Source: Siderastrea siderea (taxonomy: Eukaryota > Cnidaria > Anthozoa > Scleractinia > Rhizangiidae). From it: DNA of 64,000 nt. The notes under the pieces are model-generated. The model made no database searches, was not told where the DNA came from, and was given only the letters and a program-made list of their open reading frames with translations. Made by a program: the position numbers and the translations under genes. Of the stretch, positions 50,901 to 61,265 are shown one piece after another. Position 1 is the stretch's first letter; each line of letters begins with the position of its first letter. The stretch covers positions 4,845,001-4,909,000 of the forward strand of contig OZ034978.1 in NCBI GenBank assembly GCA_964030785.1. The letters are read 5' to 3'.

Positions 50901-53900
50901 ACGGATTTGGAACGCGGTTAAAAAGAGTTGTCAGTCTACAAATAACTAGACCTCTTATTATGAAATTTTTTGCTTTCTTTATAATTAATAATTTTAGAAT
51001 TAGATCAGCAATATTGATGAAGCTACTTACAAAGGGGCTGATATTAACTTAATGGTGGCAAAAAGACAAATAAATTTTAAGCTGAACGACGTATTTGCGA
51101 CAATGGAATCCTAAAGCTAAGAGTGTCACGGTCTATTTTTGATAACAAGTACTGTAATTATTAGTTACAAAACAACTGTTTTGCTACGAATGGCAGGAGT
51201 GCAAGTTTGGCCAACTTTTTCAAACCTTTAGTCTCTTTAATTAAAAAAATCGCTAAAAGCAGGTAGAAGTTTGTTCTACTTTCAGCGCGAAAACACATGG
51301 TCTCTCAATTCCGGTGTCTTAAGATCGACAGCATTTAGGATCGTTTCATGCAAAGAGTGCTTTGTCACAATATTACCACACGCCTCTCCTCTTTTGTGTA
51401 AAAAGCTTCAATACGTTAAACGAACTTTGATTTCCGTTAAAGGAAAAGCCACACACACACACTCACAAAAACTCTGAGCTCGACTTGTGGGCAAGTCTAC
51501 CTTACAACAATGAGTGAAGTATTTTGACTGTGTGTAAACTCTTTGTATGTTTATTTCAGGTACTATCCGTGTGATCGTTGGCATCCGGGTTCTTAACAAG
51601 ACGTCGGAGGAGTACTGGTTCCTAATAAAATTCAACTTTTCCCAAGTGGGTAGCAATGTGGAGATAAAAAACGTCAATGTAACGGCGGACTTCTTCCTGG
51701 TTCGACTCCAGCTTGATTCAAGGTTAAAATGTTGATATTGAATACGATTTTTTCTATAGCAGCAAGACACTTAATAATAAATGTTTGATGCGCTTAGCAA
51801 ATTTCATTCGAGATAGACTGTTATGGTGACATTCATCTTATAACTGTATTCGTCGCCTAGAGCCGCTCATGTTGAAAGCGAGCCAAAGGCAAATCTCAGA
51901 ATTACCAAAGCTGAAGACCCTTAGGACAAGGCAATCAATCTGTTAGGTGCATTAGTAGGAAATATGGAAAAACAGGAAAACTGGAAACAAATGGTACAAA
52001 ATATTTGCCATGGCTCGGATGAGTTGCGTGTATGCCTGTTTCTGGTATATCAGTTGTTAAAAAGAAGTGTCTTGGCTCGTGGAGTCTGATCTTCGTTTTT
52101 CTCAATTATGGTTACCCAATGGGTATAATTCTGGGAAATGCCAGACCTCTACAGCTAAGAAGTAGGTTAACCAAAGGGATGATGTTGAAGGGGCTCTCAA
52201 TTTCGTTGTCTAAGATGTTGTCGTATCCAATTCAACTTTGACAAAGTGGTCCACTTTCAATGTATTTTTTTCTGATTTTGTATCCTTAGTACACCAAACA
52301 ATGGTTCTGGCGATTCAGTTGAAATCTATGGAAGCAATTCTACCGATGAAGAACAATTGCGACTTGTATTCAGCATCCTCCAGCAGCTACTGCCAACCGT
52401 GAAACGCGACCTCTACGAGAAGGTGGATGGACAAAAAGGGTCTGATTCAAAACCCGAAGAATCGTCTTTGATTCCAGGCTCTGTAAAAATGCACCGAGAA
52501 GCGAACACTTCAGACAAAGACGCAGTTGTCATCAAAAATCATTTTAATCGCTCAGATGTCGCAAAAATGTCATCAGAAATTGATCTGGACTTCAAATATT
52601 CTGACTTTGCTCTCATTAAAAAGAGCAACGGAATGGTCTCAGAGAGCCGCGTCCATTTTTCTGAACAGCTGAACCTCGGTCAACCGATTAAGAGTGATGG
52701 TGGTTTGGATATAAACATGATGAAAATAAGTTTGAAAAGTCATGTTTTGCTTATTGAAAGTCAGTACTTCGGGCAAGCCGAATTCGAAGTGGCCAATTTC
52801 CACCTCTTTGTAAAGCTAGTCGTTCCAAAATCTGCGGCCGGTATTTCCGTCAACAAAACTCAAAGTCACATGGCGTCAAATGATTCCATGCCGAGTCAAC
52901 AGAACCACTCATCTGACCTGTCAGCCGTCTCCTTGAAACGTTCTCGGAGGTCTGTAAGCTTCAATGTAAGCTTCAATGCCAGCAGCGCTAACGCATCTTT
53001 GATTGGCGAAATTTGGCAAAGAATCCTTCCTCGTGTGTACTTAAACGCGAATCGCACATTCATACTGTTTGACAGGATTATTTTCGGAATCAGAGTGAAG
53101 GCAGTTCTTTGTGTGTCGGTAGACATTGGTCCTTTTGGTATCCCAGAAATTGAAGTTAAGCTCAAGCTGCACGTTGGAAGTCAAACCTTGGTTGTGTTTT
53201 GTAAGAGATACACACTCCAGTTGCAGCGAGGAATTGGTATTCATCTGCAATTTCAAAGGAAAGTAACTCTAGTAAGTATGCCTTACAAACAAATGATCTG
53301 TTTTCTTTTTAAGTCAAAACCAACACGCTTGGAAATTATTGATCGAAATTGGGCCAACTTTTTTTGTTACAATTTATTTTTGCGAGTTTTTATGTTATTT
53401 ACGTCAAATTTTCAACATGAATAGATATGTGCATGGTAAAGAGATCTATTGTTTTGATTTTTAGTTTTGGTTATTTTTGGCGGGAAAGTGACGTCACGAA
53501 TAATGGGTGAAAATTTACATTTCACATTTTGATACATTTAATGGTAGCTGCTAAAAGAGCAAGCTCACACAAGGTCAAAACCGAAGAGATGACCAAAATA
53601 TGTTTATTCAGTCCGGAGATACAACTAGTTGAAATTTCCATTTGTGCTTTTTTTAGTAACAAAATGGCGGAAATTTTATATTTAAAACAACCATATCTCT
53701 GGACTGAATAAACGTTTATATTTTAGTTATCTCTTCAGTTTTGACCTTGTGCAAGCTTGGTCTTTCAGCAGCTATTATAAAATGTATCAAAATTTAAAAT
53801 GTTAATTTTCACCCAATATTCGTGACGTCACTTTCCCGCCAAAAATAACCAAAACTAAAAAACCAAAATGACATTTCCCATTACCATGCACACATCTATT

Positions 53901-56900
53901 CATGTAGAAAATTTGACGTCAATAGCATAAAAACTCACAGAGATAAATTGTAACAAAAAAAGTTGGCCCAATTTCAATCAATAATTTCCAAGCGTGCAAG
54001 GTAATCATACTGTCAAATCACAGTAACGCAAAAAGAAATGAATCAATTAGAGCTCGCAAGGAAGTAATGTAACCAAGGGAATACGCGTAAGAACAAGTCA
54101 CGATATTGGTTTTGTTTTTACTTCTAAAAGTTCTTCCAGCCAGTCAAACAATGTAGTGAGGAGCGCAAATAAAACTAATGCTAGTTCTGTCCACACTCAG
54201 CTGAAATCCGCTCAAAGTAAGCTTGTTTAACAAAGCACGCAAGGAAATGGTGCACTTTAAAAAGGAGTGAGTTGAAACGCGAGCTGCAGACGACTGTTTC
54301 TTCCCACTTTTTGAGCGCCCTCGTCACTCCCTTAAGTATTTGTTCTACAGAAATAGGCATTCTTATATGTTTTATAATAAGGGCTTCCGTATATTTACCT
54401 AGAAACTGCTTCAGTTTGCACGATAAGAAACAAATCTCAGTTTTTCCTTAGCTTGGGCACGCTCCGGCGTGAAGCGGGACATGGTGCAATTACTTTGTCT
54501 AGCATTTAGTCTAGGAGAGCCGATTAAGATGCAACAATTTTGCTCCCTTCCTGAATTTTAAGCTCTGCAAAAATTGTTTATAACTCCCATGAATTCAACA
54601 TTGCGTATAAAGGGTTGCCAGTAAGAATGTTCTAGCGCCCTCACTTTTTTTCTTGCAATTCAGTCTGTAATTAAAGCTACTTTCTTTCCTTAATTAGGAC
54701 CTGTTTGCCCGTATACTCGGCTTTCGTCTTAGAGTCCAGTTGTGCCTGACCTTTAGAGTCAAGTACTGGCTGTTCTTCCCTCAGGATGGGAATTCACTCA
54801 TTCCCCTGAAGTTAACCGTGAAGGTAATAAAATCTTACTGCGGGGTTACACTTAAATCATTATACAGCTATTCAGATTAACATTATATTTTAGGAGTCAA
54901 AGTTTTAAGTCTACACCACTGAGACATCTCAGGTGTCATTCTTTTGAAAATAAGTTTGTCAAAATGAGGATTGCCTAGTCCGCCTTACAGAAAAGGGAAC
55001 ACCAACGCAGGTTTTATGGCATTCTCTTCCATCCTATCGCACTGACAACCGCGCAACTTAGACGCCAGACCAACGGTCCAACTTTAGACACCACCCATTC
55101 TACCTCTTAATGTTGTTGCATAAGCTTGAGGCTTTAATCTGAATAATTGCAAAAGCATAAGGATTGTAACCAAAGAATAGTTAGGTTACACTTGAGAGTG
55201 GTTGTGTTGTCCTCAGGTGTCATGCACTCCCTATTCTTAGCTTAGAGTTTCCTGACTCTGTTCTTCGGAAATGTATTCTTTGTTCAATTAGTCTTCTTTT
55301 CCTACTGACTACTGACTATGGGAATGTTTTCTTGAGAATAAGCAAAATGGGAATAACCAGATTTATTGGAATACGAAACAAGAAAAAACGATCGTCCCAA
55401 AAATGGACTGAAAACTGATCGCAGGTTTTGTCCTAAGACTTGTTACGAGAATTTAAATTTGCCATGGACGCACTGTTGTTTTGGTCAGCCATTTTGTTAT
55501 TGCCAAGAGATAAAAAACTTTTTTTTCATTCTGCTCATTCTGTTCATTCTGCCCCAAATAGCAGAATACATGGAATGGCATAAGCTACCATTCAATTAAC
55601 GATTCCGGAATGAGAACAGGTGATAAAAATGCGCCAAAAGGCCATTCAAAGTATTCTTATTCCAGAACGGTTTCCAAAAAAAGCACCCTAAACATGTGTC
55701 TTAAACTGGTAGAGTTACCCTGCAGTGGAACGGAATTCCATCTAAAGGGGTCTAGACGTTTATGCTACAGACACTGAGCTCCAGTTTCATTCCGTTAGTC
55801 ACCGATGTTGAAAATTCAAAGTGTTTCCTGTGGTCGAGAAATGATTACGTTTTTTTGTTCTTTTCGTGTAGATTGAGAAACATGTCGAAGTGTTAGCAAG
55901 AATTCGAGGATCTCTTTCCTACTTCTTCTACCAAATCGAAGCCGAGGCAGAAGGAACATTAACGCGTCTCAACCTTCCCCTGAAGTTGTCCTTCTGCGAT
56001 GGAAAATTGTGCGTGTGCCTGTCTGCTCGCTTCACCGCGCTGGATCTGAGAGCTCGCATTTACTATGTGGGAAGGTGGAGGTGGTGGGGGTGGTGGAGGT
56101 TGTGCAGATGGCTGAGGATGAGGGTGAGGGTAAGAGTGAGAGTGAGAGTGTGGGTGAGGGTGTGGGTGAGGGTGAGGGTGAGGGTGTGGGTGGGATGGTG
56201 GTGGAGCTGGCAGTGGCGGTGGCAGTGGCAATGGCAATGGCAGTGGCAGTGGCAGTGGCAATGGCGGTGGCAGTGGAGGTGGCGCTGTCTGTTGTGGATC
56301 GGAAGAATAGTTCCCTTCAATGTGAACGTAAAGCTACTTAATGTGTGCAACATGACCAAAAATTTGTCTTCATCTACTGTATTACCTACACCAACTATAT
56401 CAATGACATCAACCACATCGCCTGTACCAACTACATCGACTGTACCAACTACATCAATTGCCCCAACTACGTCGACTGCCCCAACTACATCGACTGCAAC
56501 AACCACATCGACGGCTCCAACTACATCGACTGCACCAACCACGCTGACGGCTCCAACTACATCGACGGCTCCAACTACATCGACTGCACCAACCACGTCG
56601 ACAGCTCCAACTACATCGACTGCTCCAACTACATCGACGGCTCCAACTACATCGACGGCTCCAACTACATCGACGGCTCCAACTTCATCGACTGTACCAA
56701 CTACATCGACTGCCCCAACTACATCGACTACATCAACTACATCGACTGCACCAACCACATCGACGGCTCCAACTACATCGACGGCTCTAACTACATCGAC
56801 TTCACCAACCACGTCTACGGCTCCAACTACATCGACGGCTCCAACTACATCGACTGCCCCAACTACATCGACTGGTCCAACTACATCGACTGTACCAACT

Positions 56901-57332
56901 ACATCGACTGCCCCAACTACATCGACTGCTCCAACTACATTGACTGCACCAACCACATCGACGGCTCCATCTACATCAACGGCTCCAACTACATCGACGG
57001 CTCCAACTACATCGACTGTCCCAACTACATCGACTGCTCCAACTACATCGACTGCACCAACCACATCGACGGCTCCAACTACATCGACTGCTCCAACTAC
57101 ATCGACTGTACCAACTACATCAACTGCCCCAACTACATCGACGGCTCCAACTTCATCGACGGCTCCAACTACATCGACTGCACCAACCACGTCTACGGCT
57201 CCAACTACATCGATTGCACCAACCACGCCGACGGTTCCAACTAAATCGACTGCACCAACCACGTCGACTGCTCCGAGTACGTCCATTGCACCGAGTGATT
57301 CAATTTCAGTTTCAGCTAGTGCATCGATCTGA
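40832..57332 (+). CDS. Type II membrane protein with furin-type site, Trp-rich repeats and TTSTAP tail, paralog 2 (5 exons)
   Basis: Exons are 40832-41099, 51560-51722, 52290-53271, 54698-54823 and 55872-57332 (stop TGA). Intron phases 1, 2, 0, 0 and the lengths of exons 1, 2 and 4 equal those of paralog 1; the product is 999 aa. Residues 27-52 form the membrane helix after a charged cytoplasmic start. The ectodomain to about residue 320 is roughly three-quarters identical to paralog 1 by eye. RSRR at 361-364 is the furin-type site, at exactly the same residues. After it, similarity falls sharply. Residues about 582-650 hold 25 Trp in Arg-Val, Trp-Val and Trp-Gln alternations. The tail (about 678-999) is roughly 48 copies of a TTSTAP-type hexapeptide, presumably O-glycosylated. 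There is no C-terminal membrane anchor. Function unknown; the gene structure is well supported by the paralog. Confidence 0.85.
42315..43468. repeat. Left arm of a 1.15-kb inverted repeat
   Basis: It is the near-identical reverse complement of 48660-49811, with outer end TTTGCTGTAAG and inner end ACACGTAC. Both arms contain a long open frame that includes HITQV and CFQSALKIPRFICPK phrases on the strand pointing outward, but I recognise no protein. It lies in intron 1 of paralog 2. The arms could be termini of one large element or two copies of one repeat in opposite directions. Confidence 0.8.
43512..45375 (+). mobile_element. TTAA-flanked DNA transposon (Kolobok-like), 1.86 kb, degenerate
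   Basis: TTAA flanks both ends (43508-43511 and 45376-45379). Termini GGGCCCATTAAAGTATC and the reverse of GATACTGTAATGACCCC match at 14 of 17 positions, and CGTTGCTA follows inside each. The inner plus-strand frames look like a broken transposase (listed separately). The TTAA preference and the transposase type suggest Kolobok; piggyBac is the alternative. Confidence 0.7.
43782..44867 (+). pseudogene. Degenerate transposase
   Basis: Three plus-strand fragments (43782-44030, 44044-44283 and about 44373-44867) run in order but are split by stops and frame changes. The third has a zinc-knuckle-like CSRCGQKF, a helical stretch ending SVKEARTEAI, and GFYLTRGHYSNN. From memory of related cnidarian transposase-like proteins, an Asp normally precedes that last motif; here it is Ser, which would inactivate the enzyme. 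The similarity call is from memory and is moderate. The upstream frame starts just after a TTTCAG that could be a splice acceptor. Confidence 0.55.
45540..45633. repeat. 94-bp palindrome without spacer
   Basis: Two 47-bp arms are reverse complements with a single mismatched pair and meet at GGATCC (centre between 45586 and 45587). Each arm contains TAAGTGAGAAAAATCTCTGT and GCCAGATTGTACT. Bases outside (45539 and 45634) do not pair. It lies 160 bp after the Kolobok-like element. Confidence 0.95.
46075..47155. mobile_element. Inverted-repeat element with about 160-bp TIRs
   Basis: It begins TAGCCTGTGTAGCAAGCG and ends with the approximate reverse complement GTGCTTGCTACGCAGGCTA. Pairing extends inward through purine/pyrimidine-rich sequence and GGCCGCGC to about 46235 and 46995. 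The interior shows no transposase; a C run is at 46776-46787. Confidence 0.6.
47941..47990. repeat. (ATT)n microsatellite
   Basis: About 16 near-perfect ATT units in intron 1 of paralog 2. Confidence 0.9.
48368..48659. mobile_element. Interspersed inverted-repeat element, copy 2 (reversed)
   Basis: Reverse-complement copy of 30773-31090, ending AGAAGAACTCTATTGT. It directly abuts the right arm of the large inverted repeat. Shared landmarks are ATCACGTG, GAGAGACA-type and CATCAAATTTC. Confidence 0.65.
48660..49811. repeat. Right arm of the 1.15-kb inverted repeat
   Basis: Reverse complement of 42315-43468. It begins GTACGTGTCACCGG. The plus-strand frame 49094-49474 (126 codons) is the better-kept copy of the frame on the minus strand at 42651-42896. 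The product is not recognised. Confidence 0.8.
49812..51559. other. Last part of paralog 2 intron 1
   Basis: AT-rich sequence without a recognised gene or complete transposon. A short (CA)n run lies near 51450. It ends in the acceptor TTTATTTCAG before exon 2. Confidence 0.45.
53324..53996. mobile_element. Fold-back transposon, 673 bp, arms about 320 bp
   Basis: It starts CACGCTTGGAAATTATTGAT and ends with the reverse complement, and CAA flanks both sides (53321-53323, 53997-53999). The arms stay complementary almost to the middle. Both arms carry TGACGTCAC, a CRE-like motif. It lies 52 bp after the exon 3 donor of paralog 2. No coding capacity is evident. Confidence 0.8.
56062..56280 (+). 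repeat. In-frame microsatellites coding Arg-Val and Trp-Gln runs
   Basis: Within exon 5 of paralog 2, GTGAGG/GTGTGG-type hexamers (about 56115-56190) are read as Arg-Val and Trp-Val. GGCAGT/GGCAAT hexamers (about 56206-56280) are read as Trp-Gln. The frame stays open through both and into the tail. The equivalent segment of paralog 1 is a non-repetitive Trp/Lys/Arg stretch. Confidence 0.85.
56400..57300 (+). repeat. 18-bp coding minisatellite (TTSTAP tail of paralog 2)
   Basis: About 48 units of the type CCAACTACATCGACTGCT encode PTTSTA. Variants change the fifth and sixth residues (Val, Gly, Ser, Ile). Other frames and the minus strand stay open through the array and are not genes. Confidence 0.9.
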
Positions 57333-57670
57333 TAGATTACAAAGGCGATATAAAACTGTCTGAGGTCGACACCAGCTTCAACAACTACACCAAAAAAATA
57401 CCAAAACATTTGGTGTTAAATCCCCACTGAGATAGCAGAAAAAAGTGAGTAAGGACGACCTCCAAAAATTGTGCTGAGTAAATTGTTTAAAACGCGCCTC
57501 ACCTTATTAATAGCAAAAAGAAACCATGCAAACAAAGCGAAAGCGAAAACCGACATCTTGCCATTTTCAAGAGTCGTGTTCACATTCAAACTTATGCTGA
57601 AGGGAAGATGTGCAACCTTGCTACAGCGCATGCTTACAATCATTTAAAATTGGCCACCATGTAATAAGAA

Positions 57671-57676
57671 AATAAA
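57671..57676 (+). terminator. Candidate poly(A) signal of paralog 2
   Basis: AATAAA about 340 bp after the stop codon; the first clear canonical signal downstream. Unverified. Confidence 0.45.
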
Positions 57677-58522
57677 CAAGAGTAATTTAACAACATGCTG
57701 ACTATCTTCGCTGTGGTGTCTCCGTGCCAAATACGTTAAGTCCTGACTTGCCGATTTTCCCTTGCTAGTTTTCTGTTGTGTTTTTTGAGGTTCTACAATA
57801 CTAAAACCACAGCAACTACCTTGGCATCCTCGGATTCACTAAATTCAGAACTGTAACAACACCAGCATTTGTTGAAACTTTGTGACTTACCTTAACTTCC
57901 AAATGTGTCTCAGTTAGGATTTAGTACTATCGTAAACTGAGCTAGTACAGTGATATATATATTCGCAATGGTGTTGTATTCACCAATTTATTACTATAAT
58001 TTTTGCATATGTTTCCTCGGAATCGATGCACTTTAATTACTAATGTTTTTATTTAAGGCTTTAAAGTTTAGGAATTACCCCGTGGGTCGTCACATGAAAC
58101 TAAAAAAAAAAAACATTTGAAACTACATTTGAGAAAAGGACGTTGAGGAAGTTGGGCCAACTTTTTTTAAGTTGTTTTCTCGGGCCCTAAAAGTTTTCCC
58201 CCTTCGATAATTTGCGTAATATCTTTCTTTTAGTGGCCTCAGCCCAAACATTTAAAGTATAAACAAAATTTAGTAAGTAGTCATTGTTTCAGATGCATGG
58301 TTTTGACCAAAAACAGCGTCATCATTGTGGCATAATTTGCTAACAAGTTAAAACAAAGACACAAGGAAACAACGTGCAAGTTGTATGAAATATTTTTAGT
58401 CCAACGCTGAATGGCATCGGTCATTCTCAGTCAAGTTTTACATGAAATATTTAGGGTAAACATTCTTTATCTTAATTTTTTTCTTTGATTGGAAAAACTC
58501 TCAACGGTTTTCATTTAGCGTG

Positions 58523-58792
58523 TTAGTTTAGGTCACAGGACAAACGTCTTGCTGGCAGAACGAATGGGCTTAAAAACGCTGTGATCGTAGGGTCGTAACC
58601 AGATTGTTCTTCATCAATGACTGATACTATTTTTACACCTAAAATTTTCTTCTCGAAAGCGTAAAAAAGTTTGATCCTTGATCCGTCAAAAAGTGCTGAT
58701 CTCGTTCCTGCACCCTGTAGAACCAGTCCTGTGATGCTTGATCCCACATACCTTGTTACGACCCTGTGGTTAACTTCATTGGAGTGATTCAA
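58523..58792 (-). pseudogene. Relic of a third paralog (post-furin segment), antisense
   Basis: The minus-strand frame (about 89 codons) contains LFYAFEKKILGVKI, which aligns with LPITLFQKKVLGIKI of paralog 1 and LFDRIIFGIRV of paralog 2. It also has a preceding Val-x-Gln stretch in register. Before it, RVVTRYVG occupies the place of the RxRR site but is not a furin site. No matching upstream or downstream exons were found nearby, so it is probably an isolated, broken copy. Confidence 0.5.
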
Positions 58793-60376
58793 AGCTCGTC
58801 ATTTTTTACGTTTTATTCCGGGAAGCAAGCACCTTAACTTAAACAATCGAAGTTTTTTAGTCTCATTTACTGATTGTAAATGGAAGTAATATTTAACACG
58901 TAATTAAAGGTGTTTTACCATTCATGCACTTGTTAGACGTGTTAGCGCTATAATATTAAAACTCAGTTTGCGCTATTAAATCGGAGCTCGATCGAGGGAT
59001 GTTCCATTCGTGTTAAAACACCCCTTTCCTCTTACAGAAAACTCTGTGTACTCTCAGTGGTACAGCCAAGTAGTACCAGTTTGATTAGTTTTTAAGTCTC
59101 GTTCATTTACATAGTTTGGACGCAGATTATTTAATGTTTGAGTAGAATTCACCCCAAGGAATTGTGGGTAAGGTTGTGCTCCAAGAGCTTGAAACATTTA
59201 CCCCATTCCAGGCCAAACCTCTTATTCAAACCTTAATTTATCATCTATATCCCGTTTTTTAAGCAGCAATCTACGCCATATTTCAGTGCAGTAGACTGGT
59301 ATTCATACCATCATTTCAAAAGCTATACTCTATCTGTTCAGCCCGAATTCAAAATAACACCCTTGGTATCCACAAGTCTTCATAAGTTCTGGGCACGGGC
59401 TAAAAAAGATGAAGGGGGTGGGAGTGATGTGTAACATGAAGCGGACTCCTTCCCCCCCCCCCTTGATCCACCATTGTTACCCCGATGTTTGCAACTACCA
59501 CGTGGATCAATTTTGCTATCGAGTTTTGATCAGACTACGTCAGTTTCTCTTGATACAGATTTGAAGTTGCTCGCTGCTGGCCTTCATTTTAATTGCTCCC
59601 TGATCTATATGTATCACAAGTAAGAAGCAACAAAGAAACCTAGTGAACATCCCTTATATAATATATAATAGTGCTACGCTCCCTGCACTGGGGTCGTTCT
59701 TTTAAGCTGAACAACAAAATTACAAGCTTCTCAAAATTAAAGTAAAACTTGCAAGCTTCCCCCCATTATTTTTTCAGAACCATTTCTATTTGTCTTTCTC
59801 TTTCTTTAGTTTTCTTAATGCTGTGCGTGTTGCGGTTTTTTTTTTTTGAGATACATTTACAATGGTAAACATCCACGGATAATTCAAAACAATCGAATAC
59901 CAAAGCGCGCATGACATTGACCGGGGTGTTTTCTGCGATTGTTTGCCATTTTATTTTTAGTGGCTAACGGAAGGCTTTGTGTAACAAGCAGCTACACGCC
60001 TCTTGAGCAGTGGAATGCGGCGATTTTATTTATTGGGCAAAAAACGTTTTCTTGTTTGATCCAGCATGACTCATCTCGTGTCCCTTTTTTAAGTATGACT
60101 TCACCAACTTCACTTTATTCCAAATTTCAACTTACTTTTGTTGTGACGAAACAAAAAAAAAAGCAACTTTTCTTTTTTTCCAGAATCCAGTTAGACACCG
60201 CGATTGGTTAGAACTTCTTTAACAAGAAATTAACGTGACAGTAACTGACATCGTCCAGCCTCTGTATAACTAATACCAGCTTAACAAGTCAAAGAAACAA
60301 ACAAACAGGTCAAAGATTGGGACAAAAATTTTAATTATTCCTAGAATGAAAAGAAAATGCTTTTCAGCCAGTAACT

Positions 60377-60669
60377 TAGCCTAAGAAAACAGCCGGCGTC
60401 TCGCGAGGTCGCCACTTGAGCCCTCGAGAAACGACGTCTGAGTAACGAGCGCAGAAATTCCATACCGATGACGCATCACTACACAGATCTAGGTAGTGCT
60501 TCTGATTGGATGAAACGCAAGGGAATTTCATTATAACCAATCAGAAGCACTACCTAGATCTGGGTAGTGACTCGTCATCAGTATGGAATTTCTGCGCTCA
60601 TTACTGAGACGTCGTTTTGCGAGGGCTCAAGTGGTGACCTGGCGAAACGTAGGTTGTTTTCTCAGGCTA
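60377..60669. mobile_element. Palindromic MULE-like MITE, 293 bp, 9-bp target duplication
   Basis: It begins TAGCCTAAGAAAAC and ends GTTTTCTCAGGCTA. The arms pair nearly to the centre (CAGATCTAGGTAGTGCTTCTG and its complement, each quoted here without further flank). The 9-bp CCAGTAACT lies on both sides (60368-60376, 60670-60678). A 9-bp duplication fits the Mutator/MULE superfamily. No transposase. Confidence 0.8.
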
Positions 60670-60812
60670 CCAGTAACTTCGAAATAAAAAAGGCGGCTGC
60701 ACAATCAAGCCATGATCATTAATGCAATATTTTCTTCTTTAGCACGACAAAAGCGCGTTATGAAATTAATCGGAGGGTTATAAAATAAACAGACCCCTGC
60801 TTGGCTTGTTTG

Positions 60813-60940
60813 TATATCAGAGGATAATGCCCTTGGTTAAAAGATGGTTCTCAAAATTTGACAGTTACATGCACTCTCGAAGACAACTGATAATTCAGTT
60901 TCGGACAATCGTTCAACCTCGGGCATTATCCTCCGATATA
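60813..60940. mobile_element. Small inverted-repeat element, 128 bp
   Basis: TATATCAGAGGATAATGCCC at the left and GGGCATTATCCTCCGATATA at the right are inverted repeats with one mismatch. The interior is non-coding. Confidence 0.6.
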
Positions 60941-61079
60941 CCAACCGCGTCGGAAACAGTTTATTTACTAAAAATCCCCCAAACGTTATCGTTAGCTTTT
61001 AAAATCCAGTTTGGAGTGGTAAAAACAGTATTTTAAGAAAGAGCGCAGCGAGTGAGTAAACTATTGTTTTTTAGCACGA

Positions 61080-61265
61080 GAAAGGAGAATTCATATCTTC
61101 AAGCCTCCGTGTAATTTTCTTTTTATAATATAGACATGAGTTTTTTTGCACAAACAACAGTGTAAAAGCGGCGATATCCTCACTAGTGAGGATATGGAAA
61201 ATACGCCACTGGAGTCTCGGATGTAGTTTGGTATGAACTTTACAAGTGGTCTATTTTCCACTAAA
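61080..61265. repeat. Interspersed repeat, inverse of 23460-23760
   Basis: It contains GAATTCATATCTTC, the 22-bp palindrome centred in ATCCTCACTAGTGAGGAT, and AAGTGGTCTATTTTCC, all reversed relative to the copy near 23500. Confidence 0.55.

Larger units (their letters stand above)
57333..60376. other. Intergenic region after paralog 2
   Basis: It holds the 3' UTR of paralog 2 and the antisense relic at 58523-58792. A C run lies at 59453-59462 and T runs near 59838. Nothing else is recognised. Confidence 0.45.

Noticed and set aside
25723..57332. Assignment of the paralogs to BRICHOS proteins (also type II with a furin site)
   Set aside because: The topology is similar, but the conserved cysteine pair and Asp spacing of a BRICHOS domain were not seen before the furin-type site.
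56063..57409. 448-codon minus-strand and 299-codon plus-strand frames over the paralog 2 tail
   Set aside because: They arise from the 18-bp stop-free repeat in the wrong frame; only the TTSTAP frame joins the upstream exons.
57416..57643. 75-codon minus-strand frame with a hydrophobic stretch and a GT donor
   Set aside because: It could be an exon of the antisense third paralog, but it shows no similarity to exons 1, 2, 4 or 5 of the family.
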